From Saccharofermentans sp. (GTDB lineage: Bacteria; Bacillota_A; Clostridia; Saccharofermentanales; Saccharofermentanaceae): a stretch of DNA of 59,602 nucleotides. Shown here piece by piece: positions 1 to 7,630 of this stretch (the stretch's first letter is position 1; each line of letters opens with the position of its first letter). The notes beneath the pieces were generated by a model. The model did not search any database and was not told the origin of the DNA. It saw only the letters and a program-made list of their open reading frames with translations. The translations under genes and the position numbers were made by a program. The stretch lies in the NCBI GenBank assembly GCA_024692105.1, contig JAILMZ010000143.1:1-59602 (forward strand), given 5' to 3'.

Positions 1-1
1 T

Positions 2-1426
2 GCCGGTATCAAGGCTGCACGTGAAGCGCTGAATGCCTGCCAGATGAAGATCAAGGAGGCCGGACTTCCGGTAATGGTCATTTTCGAGGGCTGGGGCGCG
101 GCTGGCAAGGGAAGCGTTCTCGGCAGGGTCATAAAAAGCATAGACCCGAGGTTCTTCAAGGTCCAGACATATGCCGCACCTACGGCAGAGGAGAAGAGGT
201 ATCCGTTCCTGTACAGATACATCAGGGACATTCCCGAGAAGGGCAAGTTCACTTTCTACGATACATACTGGATGGAAGAGATAACCGACGCGAGACTGGA
301 CGGCAGCATGTCTGATGCTGAGTACGAAGAGAGGATCGATTCCATCAACCGCACCGAGAGGACTCTGGTCGATAACGGATATCTCGTAATGAAGTTCTTC
401 TTCCAGATCGGCAAGAAGGAGCAGAAGAGAAGACTCGATGAGCTCCTCGATAACAAGGACACGAAGTGGAGAGTCGACAAGAGCGACCTCTACGAGAACA
501 AGCACTACGACGAGAGCATCAAGGTGTACGACAAGTACCTGAAGGATACGAATTCCCCGACTGCGCCGTGGTACATCATCGATGCGAAGGACAAGAAGTT
601 CGCAGAACTTCAGGTACTGGAGTTCCTTAACAGCGGAATAGACACCGCACTCAAGAACAAGGACCTCGCAGTGCCGATCCTCCAGAACACTTTCGCTCTT
701 AAGAAGACACCAAAGCTCAAGGATATAGAGCTTAAGGGCAAGACATTGACGGATGAAGAATACGACAAGCGCCTCGATGAACTGCAGGACGAACTCAGGC
801 AGCTCCACTACAAGCTCTACCGCAAGAAGATCCCCGTCATCATCGCGTACGAAGGATGGGATGCTGCAGGCAAGGGCGGCAACATAAAGAGGATCACGGG
901 CGCGCTCGATCCGAGAGGATTCGAAGTACTGCCCATCGCATCGCCCGAACCGCACGAGAAGGCGAGACACTTCCTGTGGCGTTTCTGGACGAGACTTCCC
1001 AAGACGGGACACATCGCGATCTTCGACAGGACCTGGTACGGAAGGGTCATGGTCGAGAGGATCGAAGGGTTCTGTTCCGAGAACGACTGGCAGCGCGCTT
1101 ATAACGAGATCAACGAGTTCGAGAAAGAGCTCACAGACTGGGGCGCAGTCGTCATCAAGTTCTGGGTACAGATAGACAAGAGGACACAGTTAAAGCGATT
1201 CAAGGAGCGTCAGGCAACGCCGGAGAAGCAGTGGAAGATAACCGACGAGGACTGGCGTAACCGTGAGAAGTGGAACCAGTATGAGAGCGCGATCGATGAG
1301 ATGATACAGAAGACGTCCACCGAGTTCGCACCGTGGTACATTCTCGAGTCGGTCGATAAGAAATATGCGCGCATCAAGGCGCTTGAGATCGTAATAGACA
1401 GGATCAAAAAAGCATGTGACAAGTAG
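2..1426 (+). CDS. Polyphosphate kinase 2 family, two-domain (polyphosphate:AMP phosphotransferase-like), 5' truncated
   Basis: Transfers phosphate between polyphosphate and nucleotides in the cytoplasm; double-domain PPK2 proteins are typically polyphosphate:AMP phosphotransferases. The protein has two tandem PPK2 units, each opening with a Walker A: EGWGAAGKG near the window start and EGWDAAGKGG about 260 residues later. Each unit also has an aromatic-rich FYDTYW or FDRTWYG strand. The reading frame is open to the window edge (base 2), so the real start lies upstream; the ATG at 44 is only an internal Met. About 475 residues are visible against roughly 500 for the family. The gene is followed by a strong terminator and is not co-transcribed with carD. 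Substrate preference (AMP or ADP/GDP) cannot be settled by eye. Confidence 0.88.
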   Translation, partial: AGIKAAREALNACQMKIKEAGLPVMVIFEGWGAAGKGSVLGRVIKSIDPRFFKVQTYAAPTAEEKRYPFLYRYIRDIPEKGKFTFYDTYWMEEITDARLDGSMSDAEYEERIDSINRTERTLVDNGYLVMKFFFQIGKKEQKRRLDELLDNKDTKWRVDKSDLYENKHYDESIKVYDKYLKDTNSPTAPWYIIDAKDKKFAELQVLEFLNSGIDTALKNKDLAVPILQNTFALKKTPKLKDIELKGKTLTDEEYDKRLDELQDELRQLHYKLYRKKIPVIIAYEGWDAAGKGGNIKRITGALDPRGFEVLPIASPEPHEKARHFLWRFWTRLPKTGHIAIFDRTWYGRVMVERIEGFCSENDWQRAYNEINEFEKELTDWGAVVIKFWVQIDKRTQLKRFKERQATPEKQWKITDEDWRNREKWNQYESAIDEMIQKTSTEFAPWYILESVDKKYARIKALEIVIDRIKKACDK

Positions 1427-1454
1427 GCGTTTAGTCTATTAGCGACCAAAGTTT

Positions 1455-1503
1455 AAAAGCCCGTTGGTTTTTTTGTAGAAATTGCCGACGGGCTTTTATT
1501 TTT
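1455..1503 (+). terminator. Rho-independent terminator after the PPK2 gene
   Basis: The arms AAAAGCCCGT (1455-1464) and ACGGGCTTTT (1488-1497) pair perfectly. The stem extends three more pairs through a G-U wobble, and a T-rich tract (ATTTTTG) follows. It lies 29 bases after the stop codon. Confidence 0.9.
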
Positions 1504-1599
1504 GCCCGTGATAGAATAAAAACAGATATTTTACACCTAATTGTCAGTTTTGCAAATAGTTTTTCAAAAATTTTTTATTTTTATGGGAAGGAGAGGTAT

Positions 1600-2118
1600 A
1601 TGGCTTTTAAAATTGGAGATAACATTGTCTATGGAGCTAAGGGCGTGTGCCTGATCGATGACATCAGGGACATGAGTTTTTTCCATGAGCGCCCTCAGAA
1701 GTATTATGTTCTCAAGCCGCTTTTTGTTAAGCAGTCCGCTACTGTATATGTTCCGCTTGCGAACAAGGCTCAGGTCAGCAGGATCCAGAAAGTACTTTCA
1801 AAGAAGGAAGCAATATCTCTCATTGATCATCTGCCCATAACGGGCGGAGAATGGATCGATGACCGCAATGCCCGCAAGGATGCGTTCAACGATATAGTTG
1901 CCAACGGCAGCCGTGAAGAGATACTTCAGCTTATCCATCTCATCATCGCACGTGCAGAGGAGCTTTCAGCAGAAGGCAAGCATCTTAATGCACAGGATGA
2001 GAGAGTCCTGTCCGAAGCAAAGAACAGGATGAACAACGAGTTCGCCATCGCGCTCAATATGGAGCCCGAGGGTGTCGTTGAATTGATTGAAGAGAAAACG
2101 GGATTTGCTTTGGCCTGA
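1600..2118 (+). CDS. carD: CarD family transcriptional regulator
   Basis: A CarD/CdnL-type protein that binds the RNA polymerase beta subunit and stabilises open promoter complexes. The N-terminal Tudor-like RNAP-interaction domain (about residues 1-70) begins FKIGDNIVYGAKGVCLIDDI and contains the YYVLKPLF strand and a YVPLANK segment typical of the family. The C-terminal half is a helical DNA-binding domain. At 172 residues it is normal length. The ATG at 1600 is preceded by GGGAAGGAGAGG at optimal spacing. It is monocistronic, with a terminator upstream and a hairpin plus a new promoter just downstream. In related bacteria CarD supports rRNA and growth-related transcription; that role is inferred here. 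Confidence 0.9.
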   Translation: MAFKIGDNIVYGAKGVCLIDDIRDMSFFHERPQKYYVLKPLFVKQSATVYVPLANKAQVSRIQKVLSKKEAISLIDHLPITGGEWIDDRNARKDAFNDIVANGSREEILQLIHLIIARAEELSAEGKHLNAQDERVLSEAKNRMNNEFAIALNMEPEGVVELIEEKTGFALA

Positions 2119-2122
2119 AGTA

Positions 2123-2151
2123 TTGCATTCCATTTGAGATTGTGTTTTAAT
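2123..2151 (+). promoter_or_regulatory. Predicted promoter of the aro operon
   Basis: -35-like TTGCAT (2123-2128), 17-base spacer, -10 TTTAAT (2146-2151) with a TGT extended -10 directly upstream. The predicted start site is near 2158, just before the leader peptide ribosome site at 2168-2174. The -35 is weak; the extended -10 compensates. Confidence 0.5.
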
Positions 2152-2199
2152 AACCGCAGTTTTTCGTTAGGAGATTACGAATGAAGACTGCGGTTTATT
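2149..2199 (+). terminator. Hairpin after carD, probable terminator overlapping the aro leader
   Basis: AATAACCGCAGT (2149-2160) pairs with ACTGCGGTTTATT (2187-2199) with one bulged T, across a 26-base loop. A T-rich but interrupted tract follows. It could end carD transcripts. The predicted aro promoter would start RNA inside the left arm, so the aro leader transcript itself would not contain the full hairpin. Confidence 0.45.
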
Positions 2200-2255
2200 A
2201 TTACGCATTTAACTTTTATTACTACGGTGAGAGATCCGGAGCGGTTTGTGCGTGA
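2181..2255 (+). CDS. Aromatic amino-acid leader peptide (attenuator peptide) of the shikimate operon
   Basis: A 24-codon ORF starting ATG at 2181 and ending TGA at 2253-2255, with an excellent ribosome site TAGGAGA (2168-2174) seven bases upstream. The peptide reads MKTAVYYYAFNFYYYG and continues to a short tail ending VCA. Six of 24 codons are Tyr and two are Phe, with two Tyr-Tyr-Tyr runs (codons 6-8 and 13-15). It lies 100 bases upstream of the gene for DAHP synthase, the committed step of Tyr/Phe synthesis. A ribosome stalled for Tyr would leave the antiterminator arm (2243-2251) free; one that reaches the stop codon would cover it. This is the classical leader-peptide attenuation layout. 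The peptide probably has no other function. Confidence 0.85.
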   Translation: MKTAVYYYAFNFYYYGERSGAVCA

Positions 2256-2330
2256 ATAAAAACTGTTGATAAACAGGTTAACTAAGATAGGAACGCTGCA
2301 CAAACCACAAGGTGTGCAGCGTTTTTGTTT
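2243..2330 (+). promoter_or_regulatory. Attenuator: antiterminator and terminator hairpins of the aro operon
   Basis: Antiterminator: GGTTTGTGC (2243-2251) is perfectly complementary to GCACAAACC (2298-2306). Terminator: AACGCTGCACA (2292-2302) is perfectly complementary to TGTGCAGCGTT (2313-2323), followed by a T-rich run. The two structures compete for 2298-2302, so only one can form. The antiterminator 5' arm lies in the last codons of the leader peptide. The aroF ribosome site (GGAGG near 2342) follows the terminator. Confidence 0.85.
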
Positions 2331-2356
2331 AAGCAATTCTACGGAGGAAGAAGAGA

Positions 2357-3355
2357 ATGATTGCAGTATTGAAGAAGACAGCCACAAAGGACCAGATCGA
2401 GAGTCTCAAGAACTGGTTCGAGAACAAGGGCCTCAAGGTCAACGAGTCACAGGGTGAATTCTGTACCGTCTTAGGACTCATCGGAGACACCACACAGGTA
2501 GACATCGAGATGCTCCAGGGATTGGACATCATCGAGTCGGTCACCCGTGTATCCGAGCCGTTCAAGAAGGCGAACAGAAAGTTCCATCCCGAGGATACCG
2601 TCGTTGATTGCGGCGGCGTTAAGATCGGCGGAGGAAATTTCGCGGTAATGGCAGGTCCCTGCTCGGTAGAATCCAAAGAGCAGATCATCGAGACTGCAAA
2701 GCGCGTTCAGGATGCCGGCGCGACACTTTTAAGAGGCGGCGCATTCAAGCCCAGGACATCACCTTATGACTTCCAGGGACTCAAGGAGAAGGGCATCGAT
2801 CTTCTTCTCGAAGCAAAAGCAGCAACAGGTCTTCCCATCGTTACGGAGATCATGAACCCCGATCATCTTCCTCTCTTCAAAGACATCGACGTAATCCAGG
2901 TCGGTGCCAGAAATATGCAGAACTTCGAACTTCTCAAAGAACTCGGCAAGACAGACAAGCCGATCCTTCTTAAGCGCGGTCTCTGCGCTACTCTCAAGGA
3001 GCTCCTCATGAGTGCCGAGTACATCATGAGCGAAGGCAATCCCAACGTCATCCTCTGCGAGAGAGGCATCAGGACATACGAGACATTCACGAGAAACACT
3101 TTCGACCTGTCTGCGGTACCGATCCTGCACGAGCTCTCGCATCTTCCCGTAGTAGCGGATCCTTCACACGCCACAGGCAAGAGATCACTCATCAGACCTA
3201 TGGCCATGGCGGCAACTGCTGCAGGTGCAGACGGCCTTGAGATCGAAGTGCATCCGGATCCCTCGAAAGCACTTTCCGACGGCGCACAGAGCCTTACACC
3301 CGATATGTTTGTCGATGTAATGGCTCAGGTTACGAAAGTTCGCGGTATACTTTGA
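2357..3355 (+). CDS. aroF: 3-deoxy-7-phosphoheptulonate (DAHP) synthase, type I-beta with N-terminal regulatory domain
   Basis: Condenses phosphoenolpyruvate and erythrose 4-phosphate, the first step of the shikimate pathway. Residues 1-75 form a ferredoxin-like (ACT-like) domain as in the Thermotoga maritima enzyme, where it mediates feedback inhibition by Tyr and Phe. The TIM barrel follows, with MAGPCSVES, RGGAFKPRTSPY, GARNMQN, LLKRG, CERGIRTYE and DPSHATGKR, which carry the substrate- and metal-binding residues. The length of 332 residues is typical. It is the first structural gene after the attenuator, so the operon appears controlled both by attenuation and by end-product inhibition. 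The stop overlaps the region where tyrA begins. Confidence 0.95.
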   Translation: MIAVLKKTATKDQIESLKNWFENKGLKVNESQGEFCTVLGLIGDTTQVDIEMLQGLDIIESVTRVSEPFKKANRKFHPEDTVVDCGGVKIGGGNFAVMAGPCSVESKEQIIETAKRVQDAGATLLRGGAFKPRTSPYDFQGLKEKGIDLLLEAKAATGLPIVTEIMNPDHLPLFKDIDVIQVGARNMQNFELLKELGKTDKPILLKRGLCATLKELLMSAEYIMSEGNPNVILCERGIRTYETFTRNTFDLSAVPILHELSHLPVVADPSHATGKRSLIRPMAMAATAAGADGLEIEVHPDPSKALSDGAQSLTPDMFVDVMAQVTKVRGIL

Positions 3356-3357
3356 TC

Positions 3358-4230
3358 ATGGATAAGTTTACTGTAGGAATCGAAGGCTTAGGTCTTATCG
3401 GAGCTTCTTTTGCAAAGGGCTTCAAGAAGCGCTGCAAGGATGTGACCGTCCTTGCTGACAACAGAACCAGAGCAACACTCGATAAGGCGATAGAAGATGG
3501 TAATGTCGACGGCGTACTGGACAAAGACAGCATCGCTTCGTGCGACATCCTTATCCTCGCACTCTACCCGGAAGCAAGCGTTAAGTACCTTGAAGAGATC
3601 GCACCTTACATCAGTAAGGACACGATAGTGACTGACTGCTGCGGACTTAAAAGATATATCTGCAAGGAAGGTTTCCGTCTTGCAGACGAATACGGATTCA
3701 CATACATCGGCGGACACCCGATGGCGGGCACTCAGTATTCCGGTTACGACAACTCCAAGGCTGACATGTTCGTTAATGCATCCATGATACTTGTACCGGA
3801 TCCTTCGAAGGATGAAGCGGACATAGCAGATAAACTCGAAGCAGCTAAAGACATGCTCGGCAAGCTCGAGTTCGGAAGATTCGTCATCACCACACCGGAG
3901 AATCACGACCGCATGATCGCGATGACATCACAGATGGCACACCTCGTATCGAGCTGCTATGTAAAGAGTCCGGGTGCGGAGGAAGCGGAAGGATTCACGG
4001 GCGGTTCTTTCCAGGACCTTACAAGAGTCGCATACCTCAACGCTGGAATGTGGACAGAACTCTTCCTCGAGAACAGCGATTATCTCCTTGCTGAGATAGA
4101 AGCAGTACAAAGAGAACTTGAAAGTTACAGGGCTGCCATTGCAGCTGCCGACAGCGATGAATTGTACCGTCTCCTTGACGAAGGCAGCCGGATCAAAGAG
4201 AGGATATTAAAGAAGAATGGACAGGATTAA
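3358..4230 (+). CDS. tyrA: Prephenate dehydrogenase
   Basis: Oxidatively decarboxylates prephenate to 4-hydroxyphenylpyruvate, the Tyr branch. A Rossmann nucleotide-binding motif GLGLIG lies near the N-terminus; GGHPMAGT carries the catalytic His of the family, and the C-terminal half is the helical dimerisation domain. I chose the ATG at 3358 (290 residues); a TTG at 3352 overlapping the aroF stop is possible, but neither has a strong ribosome site, so translational coupling is likely. There is no C-terminal ACT domain, so Tyr feedback would act on AroF rather than here. No pheA is visible in the window. The gene overlaps aroB by 14 bases. Confidence 0.92.
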   Translation: MDKFTVGIEGLGLIGASFAKGFKKRCKDVTVLADNRTRATLDKAIEDGNVDGVLDKDSIASCDILILALYPEASVKYLEEIAPYISKDTIVTDCCGLKRYICKEGFRLADEYGFTYIGGHPMAGTQYSGYDNSKADMFVNASMILVPDPSKDEADIADKLEAAKDMLGKLEFGRFVITTPENHDRMIAMTSQMAHLVSSCYVKSPGAEEAEGFTGGSFQDLTRVAYLNAGMWTELFLENSDYLLAEIEAVQRELESYRAAIAAADSDELYRLLDEGSRIKERILKKNGQD

Positions 4231-5293
4231 CATTCAGGCTTCAACCGATTATGAAGTGCTCATCGGCAAGGGACTTATCGACAGTTGCGGAACACACATC
4301 CGCGAACTTCTTTTCCGTGCCCAGAAAGCGCTCATAGTAACTGATTCCAATGTTGCCCCGCTTTATCTCGCAAGAGTTAAGTCTTCGCTCGAACGCGAAG
4401 GCTTTTCTGTTTCGGAGTATGTTTTCGAGGCGGGAGAAGAGAAGAAGAATATCGAGTCCATCGCAGGAATGTGGGCAGTGATGGCAAAAGATGAGTTCAC
4501 GAGAACGGACATTGTGGTATCGCTCGGAGGCGGTGTCGCCACCGACATGGGAGGTTTCGCTGCTGCCACGTTCCTCAGAGGCATCAAGGTCGTGCAGATC
4601 CCGACGTCGCTCCTTGCAATGGCGGATGCTGCGATCGGAGGCAAGACCGGAATAGACCTTCCCCAGGGCAAGAACCTGGCAGGCGCGTTCCATCAGCCCG
4701 TAATGGTAATAGAAGACACCGACTGCCTTGCCACGCTTTCCCCGGAGACATTCACTGAAGGAATGGCAGAGGTCATCAAGTATGCATTCATAATGGATCC
4801 CGATCTGTATGTAATGCTCTCGGATATCGCATCTCAAGGCAAGGCGATGCAGCTGCAGGATGACATCGATACGGTAACGAAGATTTTGATCTCCTGCGTA
4901 AAGGATAAGGCTGAAGTGATCTCTCAGGACGAGCACGATAACGGCAGACGCCAGATCCTCAATTACGGTCACACGGTAGGGCATGTCATCGAGAGGAACA
5001 GCAACTTCACTCTCGCTCACGGCGTATGTGTCGCGAAAGGCATGGGCATCATCGCAGACGCATGCCTTAAGGCGGGTCTTACGACAGAGAAGACCGCAGG
5101 AAACATCAAGGAACTGATCAAAGCATACGGTCTTCCCGCAGGCGATCCCATCACCGCGGAAGAAGCAGTTGCAGGTGCTATGAACGACAAGAAGAAACGC
5201 GGCGAAAGCATATCCGTCATACTCGTAAACGAGATCGGCAAAGCCGAGATCAAGAGGATGACACCCGAAGAATTCACGGAGTTTCTCAGATGA
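4217..5293 (+). CDS. aroB: 3-dehydroquinate synthase
   Basis: Converts DAHP to 3-dehydroquinate using NAD and a divalent metal. The nucleotide-binding segment VSLGGGVATDMGGFAAA is followed by RGIKVVQIPTSLLAMADAAIGGKTG, characteristic of AroB. The Zn ligands are recognisable in EGMAEVIKYA, LNYGHTVGH and the His of TLAHG. The length of 358 residues is normal. The start lies inside the end of tyrA and the stop overlaps the aroA ATG, so the genes are translationally coupled. Confidence 0.95.
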   Translation: MDRINIQASTDYEVLIGKGLIDSCGTHIRELLFRAQKALIVTDSNVAPLYLARVKSSLEREGFSVSEYVFEAGEEKKNIESIAGMWAVMAKDEFTRTDIVVSLGGGVATDMGGFAAATFLRGIKVVQIPTSLLAMADAAIGGKTGIDLPQGKNLAGAFHQPVMVIEDTDCLATLSPETFTEGMAEVIKYAFIMDPDLYVMLSDIASQGKAMQLQDDIDTVTKILISCVKDKAEVISQDEHDNGRRQILNYGHTVGHVIERNSNFTLAHGVCVAKGMGIIADACLKAGLTTEKTAGNIKELIKAYGLPAGDPITAEEAVAGAMNDKKKRGESISVILVNEIGKAEIKRMTPEEFTEFLR

Positions 5294-6540
5294 TCGATAT
5301 CTGTTGCACAGGCAAAGAATTAACGGTCAAGGCGCCCCCTTCGAAGTCGGTCTTCCACAGGGAGCTCATCGTTAATTACATCCTTGGCGCGAGAGGAGAT
5401 TATCTTCTGTCTTCCGAAGGTGACAGCAACGATATCAAGGCGACAAAGGAATGCCTTGCCGCTCTGGCAGACAGTGCTGACGGCGAAGACATCATCCTTC
5501 CCGCAAGAGAGAGCGGTTCGACTTTGAGATTCATGATACCCGTGGCACTTGCATTAACGGGCGGAAACAACAGGCTCATCTTCAAGACGGAAGGCAGACT
5601 TATCGAAAGACCTCTGGAAGAACTTTCGGACTGCCTTGCTCCGCATGGGATCAGCATCTCCAAAGACAAAGAGAATAATGCTGTTATCTGCACGGGCAAA
5701 CTTGCGCCCGGAAGATATGTTATAGACGGCAGCGTCTCATCCCAGTACATCTCGGGACTTCTCATGGCACTGTCGTTCTTCGAAGACGGCTCTTCTGTTG
5801 AAGTAACGGGCAAGATATCATCCGTTCACTACATAGAACTTACGACGGGCGTTCTTGCAAAATACGGCATAAACGTTGCTCTCGAAAACAATGTCTACAC
5901 CATACCCGGAAGACCTGCAGACAAGACTGCGGCAGGCGACTTTGAAGTTGAAGGCGACTGGTCTAACGGAGCTTTCCTTCTCTGTCTCGGAAGCCTTATA
6001 AAAGACGGCGGAGTAAAGGTCGAAGGACTTGAACCCGATTCCGCACAGGGAGATAAAAAGATAACCGAATTCCTGAGCGGACTCGGTATCGATATTAAGT
6101 ACGGTGAAGGTGTCATGGAGACGGACTGCAGCGCAGAAAAGACTGCCGTATCCGATATAACGATGGAGTGTGATGACATTCCCGATATAGTTCCGTACAT
6201 GGCTGTTACCGGCGCGTTCTATGCGAAGAAGACGGTGCTCAAGGGCACGGCGCGCCTCAGGATAAAAGAGTCCGACCGCGTCGCTGCCGTAACCGGCATG
6301 CTCGCTTCGTGCGGAATAAGAGCGGAAGCAGACGAAGATTCCATCACCGTGTACGGCGTGGTTCCTGCTGATGTACCGGAAGAAATAAGCCTTACTTCTT
6401 CGGGCGATCACAGGATGGCAATGAGCGCGGTGCTTCTCGCGGCAGGCCTCGGCAAAAAGGTCAGCCTCGATGACATATGCTGCCTGGATAAATCCTTCCC
6501 GGCGTTCAGAGAGATTGTTGAAAGGGAGATGATGTTATGA
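5290..6540 (+). CDS. aroA: 3-phosphoshikimate 1-carboxyvinyltransferase (EPSP synthase)
   Basis: Adds enolpyruvate from PEP to shikimate 3-phosphate. The N-terminal PPSKSVFHRELI segment carries the shikimate-phosphate-binding Lys, Ser and Arg. ARESGSTLRFMIPVA replaces the class I NAGTAMRPL loop, and the C-terminal GDHRMAMSAVLLA contributes PEP-binding residues. Length is 416 residues. The start is ATG in an ATGA overlap with aroB. The divergent PEP loop puts it outside classical class I; any effect on inhibitor sensitivity cannot be judged from sequence alone. Confidence 0.94.
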   Translation: MIDICCTGKELTVKAPPSKSVFHRELIVNYILGARGDYLLSSEGDSNDIKATKECLAALADSADGEDIILPARESGSTLRFMIPVALALTGGNNRLIFKTEGRLIERPLEELSDCLAPHGISISKDKENNAVICTGKLAPGRYVIDGSVSSQYISGLLMALSFFEDGSSVEVTGKISSVHYIELTTGVLAKYGINVALENNVYTIPGRPADKTAAGDFEVEGDWSNGAFLLCLGSLIKDGGVKVEGLEPDSAQGDKKITEFLSGLGIDIKYGEGVMETDCSAEKTAVSDITMECDDIPDIVPYMAVTGAFYAKKTVLKGTARLRIKESDRVAAVTGMLASCGIRAEADEDSITVYGVVPADVPEEISLTSSGDHRMAMSAVLLAAGLGKKVSLDDICCLDKSFPAFREIVEREMML

Positions 6541-7628
6541 GCATGGACAGCACATACGAAGGCAAGACATTATCGCTTAAGATCTACGGACAGTCCCACA
6601 GTGAGACTATCGGCGTATACATAAAAGGCCTTCCCGAAGACGTGGTTCCCTCTGAGGAGTTTACTGCAAGCTTCATGGCAAGGAGAGCTCCCGGAAAGAA
6701 TGCGTGGTCCACTCCGCGAAAGGAAGCGGACGAGGTGCGTTTCGAGAAGACGGATGTTGCCCTCCACGGATACATCATCAACACCAATACGAAGCCGAAG
6801 GATTATGCTTCGATAATGAATTGTCCCAGACCATCACATGCGGATTATACGGCAGGAATCATCTACGGTGATGAGGCGGCAAGATCGGGTGGCGGCATAT
6901 TCTCCGGAAGGATGACAGCACCGCTTTGCATCGCAGGCTCCATCGCGCTTAATGAACTTAAGAAGATGGGCATAGAGATACATGCGCATCTGAAAGCCAT
7001 TGGAAGCGTCAGTGACGATTCATACTACGATCATGACCCCAGGGATCCTAAGTTCAGGCAGGACCTTGCTCTCTGTGCAGATAAGGAATTCCCCGCGATA
7101 TCTGAAGATGCTGCAGAGAAGATGAAGGCAGTGATCGAAGATGCAAGAAGCGAAGGCGATTCGGTAGGCGGCATCATCGAGTGCGTGATATACGGTCTTC
7201 CTGAAGGGATCGGCGGACCGATCTTCGGAGGCATTGAAGCAAAGATAGCAGAACTCCTTTATGCCATCCCGGCAGTAAAGGGAGTGGAGTTCGGACTCGG
7301 GTTTGGAAGCGCACTGCTCAGAGGTTCGGAAAATAACGATCCGTTCTTCTTCGAAGGGGACGAGGTAAGGCTTAAGACAAATAAATGCGGAGGCATATTG
7401 GGAGGCATAAGCGTAGGCTCTGCCGCTCCCGTTGTCTTTGCGTGTGCGGTAAAGCCCACGCCGTCCATATCAAGGGAACAGGATACCGTAGACCTTGCCG
7501 CCAAAAAAGACACCAAGATAACCATTCAGGGAAGACATGACCCTTGCGTAGCTCCCCGCGCCGTTCCCGTGACGGAGGCTGCCGCAGCGATAGCGATTTA
7601 TGATATGATTCTTTCAAGGGGGAATTGA
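6537..7628 (+). CDS. aroC: Chorismate synthase
   Basis: Eliminates phosphate from EPSP to give chorismate, using reduced FMN. YGQSHSETIGV at the N-terminus corresponds to the GESHG signature and keeps the catalytic His. RPSHADYTAGIIYGDEAARSGGG and the downstream FSGRMTAP form the FMN and substrate site, and RHDPCVAPRAVPV is the C-terminal signature. At 363 residues it is normal length. The start is ATG in an ATGA overlap with aroA; a second Met lies three codons in. The variant signatures (Q for E, RMTA for RETA) are in line with a diverged clostridial subgroup. Confidence 0.93.
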   Translation: MSMDSTYEGKTLSLKIYGQSHSETIGVYIKGLPEDVVPSEEFTASFMARRAPGKNAWSTPRKEADEVRFEKTDVALHGYIINTNTKPKDYASIMNCPRPSHADYTAGIIYGDEAARSGGGIFSGRMTAPLCIAGSIALNELKKMGIEIHAHLKAIGSVSDDSYYDHDPRDPKFRQDLALCADKEFPAISEDAAEKMKAVIEDARSEGDSVGGIIECVIYGLPEGIGGPIFGGIEAKIAELLYAIPAVKGVEFGLGFGSALLRGSENNDPFFFEGDEVRLKTNKCGGILGGISVGSAAPVVFACAVKPTPSISREQDTVDLAAKKDTKITIQGRHDPCVAPRAVPVTEAAAAIAIYDMILSRGN

Positions 7629-7630
7629 TC

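Noticed and set aside
856..1104. Plus-strand ORF inside the PPK2 gene.
   Set aside because: A frame-shifted shadow of the second kinase domain, without a ribosome site or recognisable motif.
2119..2356. A T-box or riboswitch in the aroF leader.
   Set aside because: No T-box sequence or specifier-loop layout is seen, and the gap is too short. Leader peptide plus competing hairpins explain the region fully.
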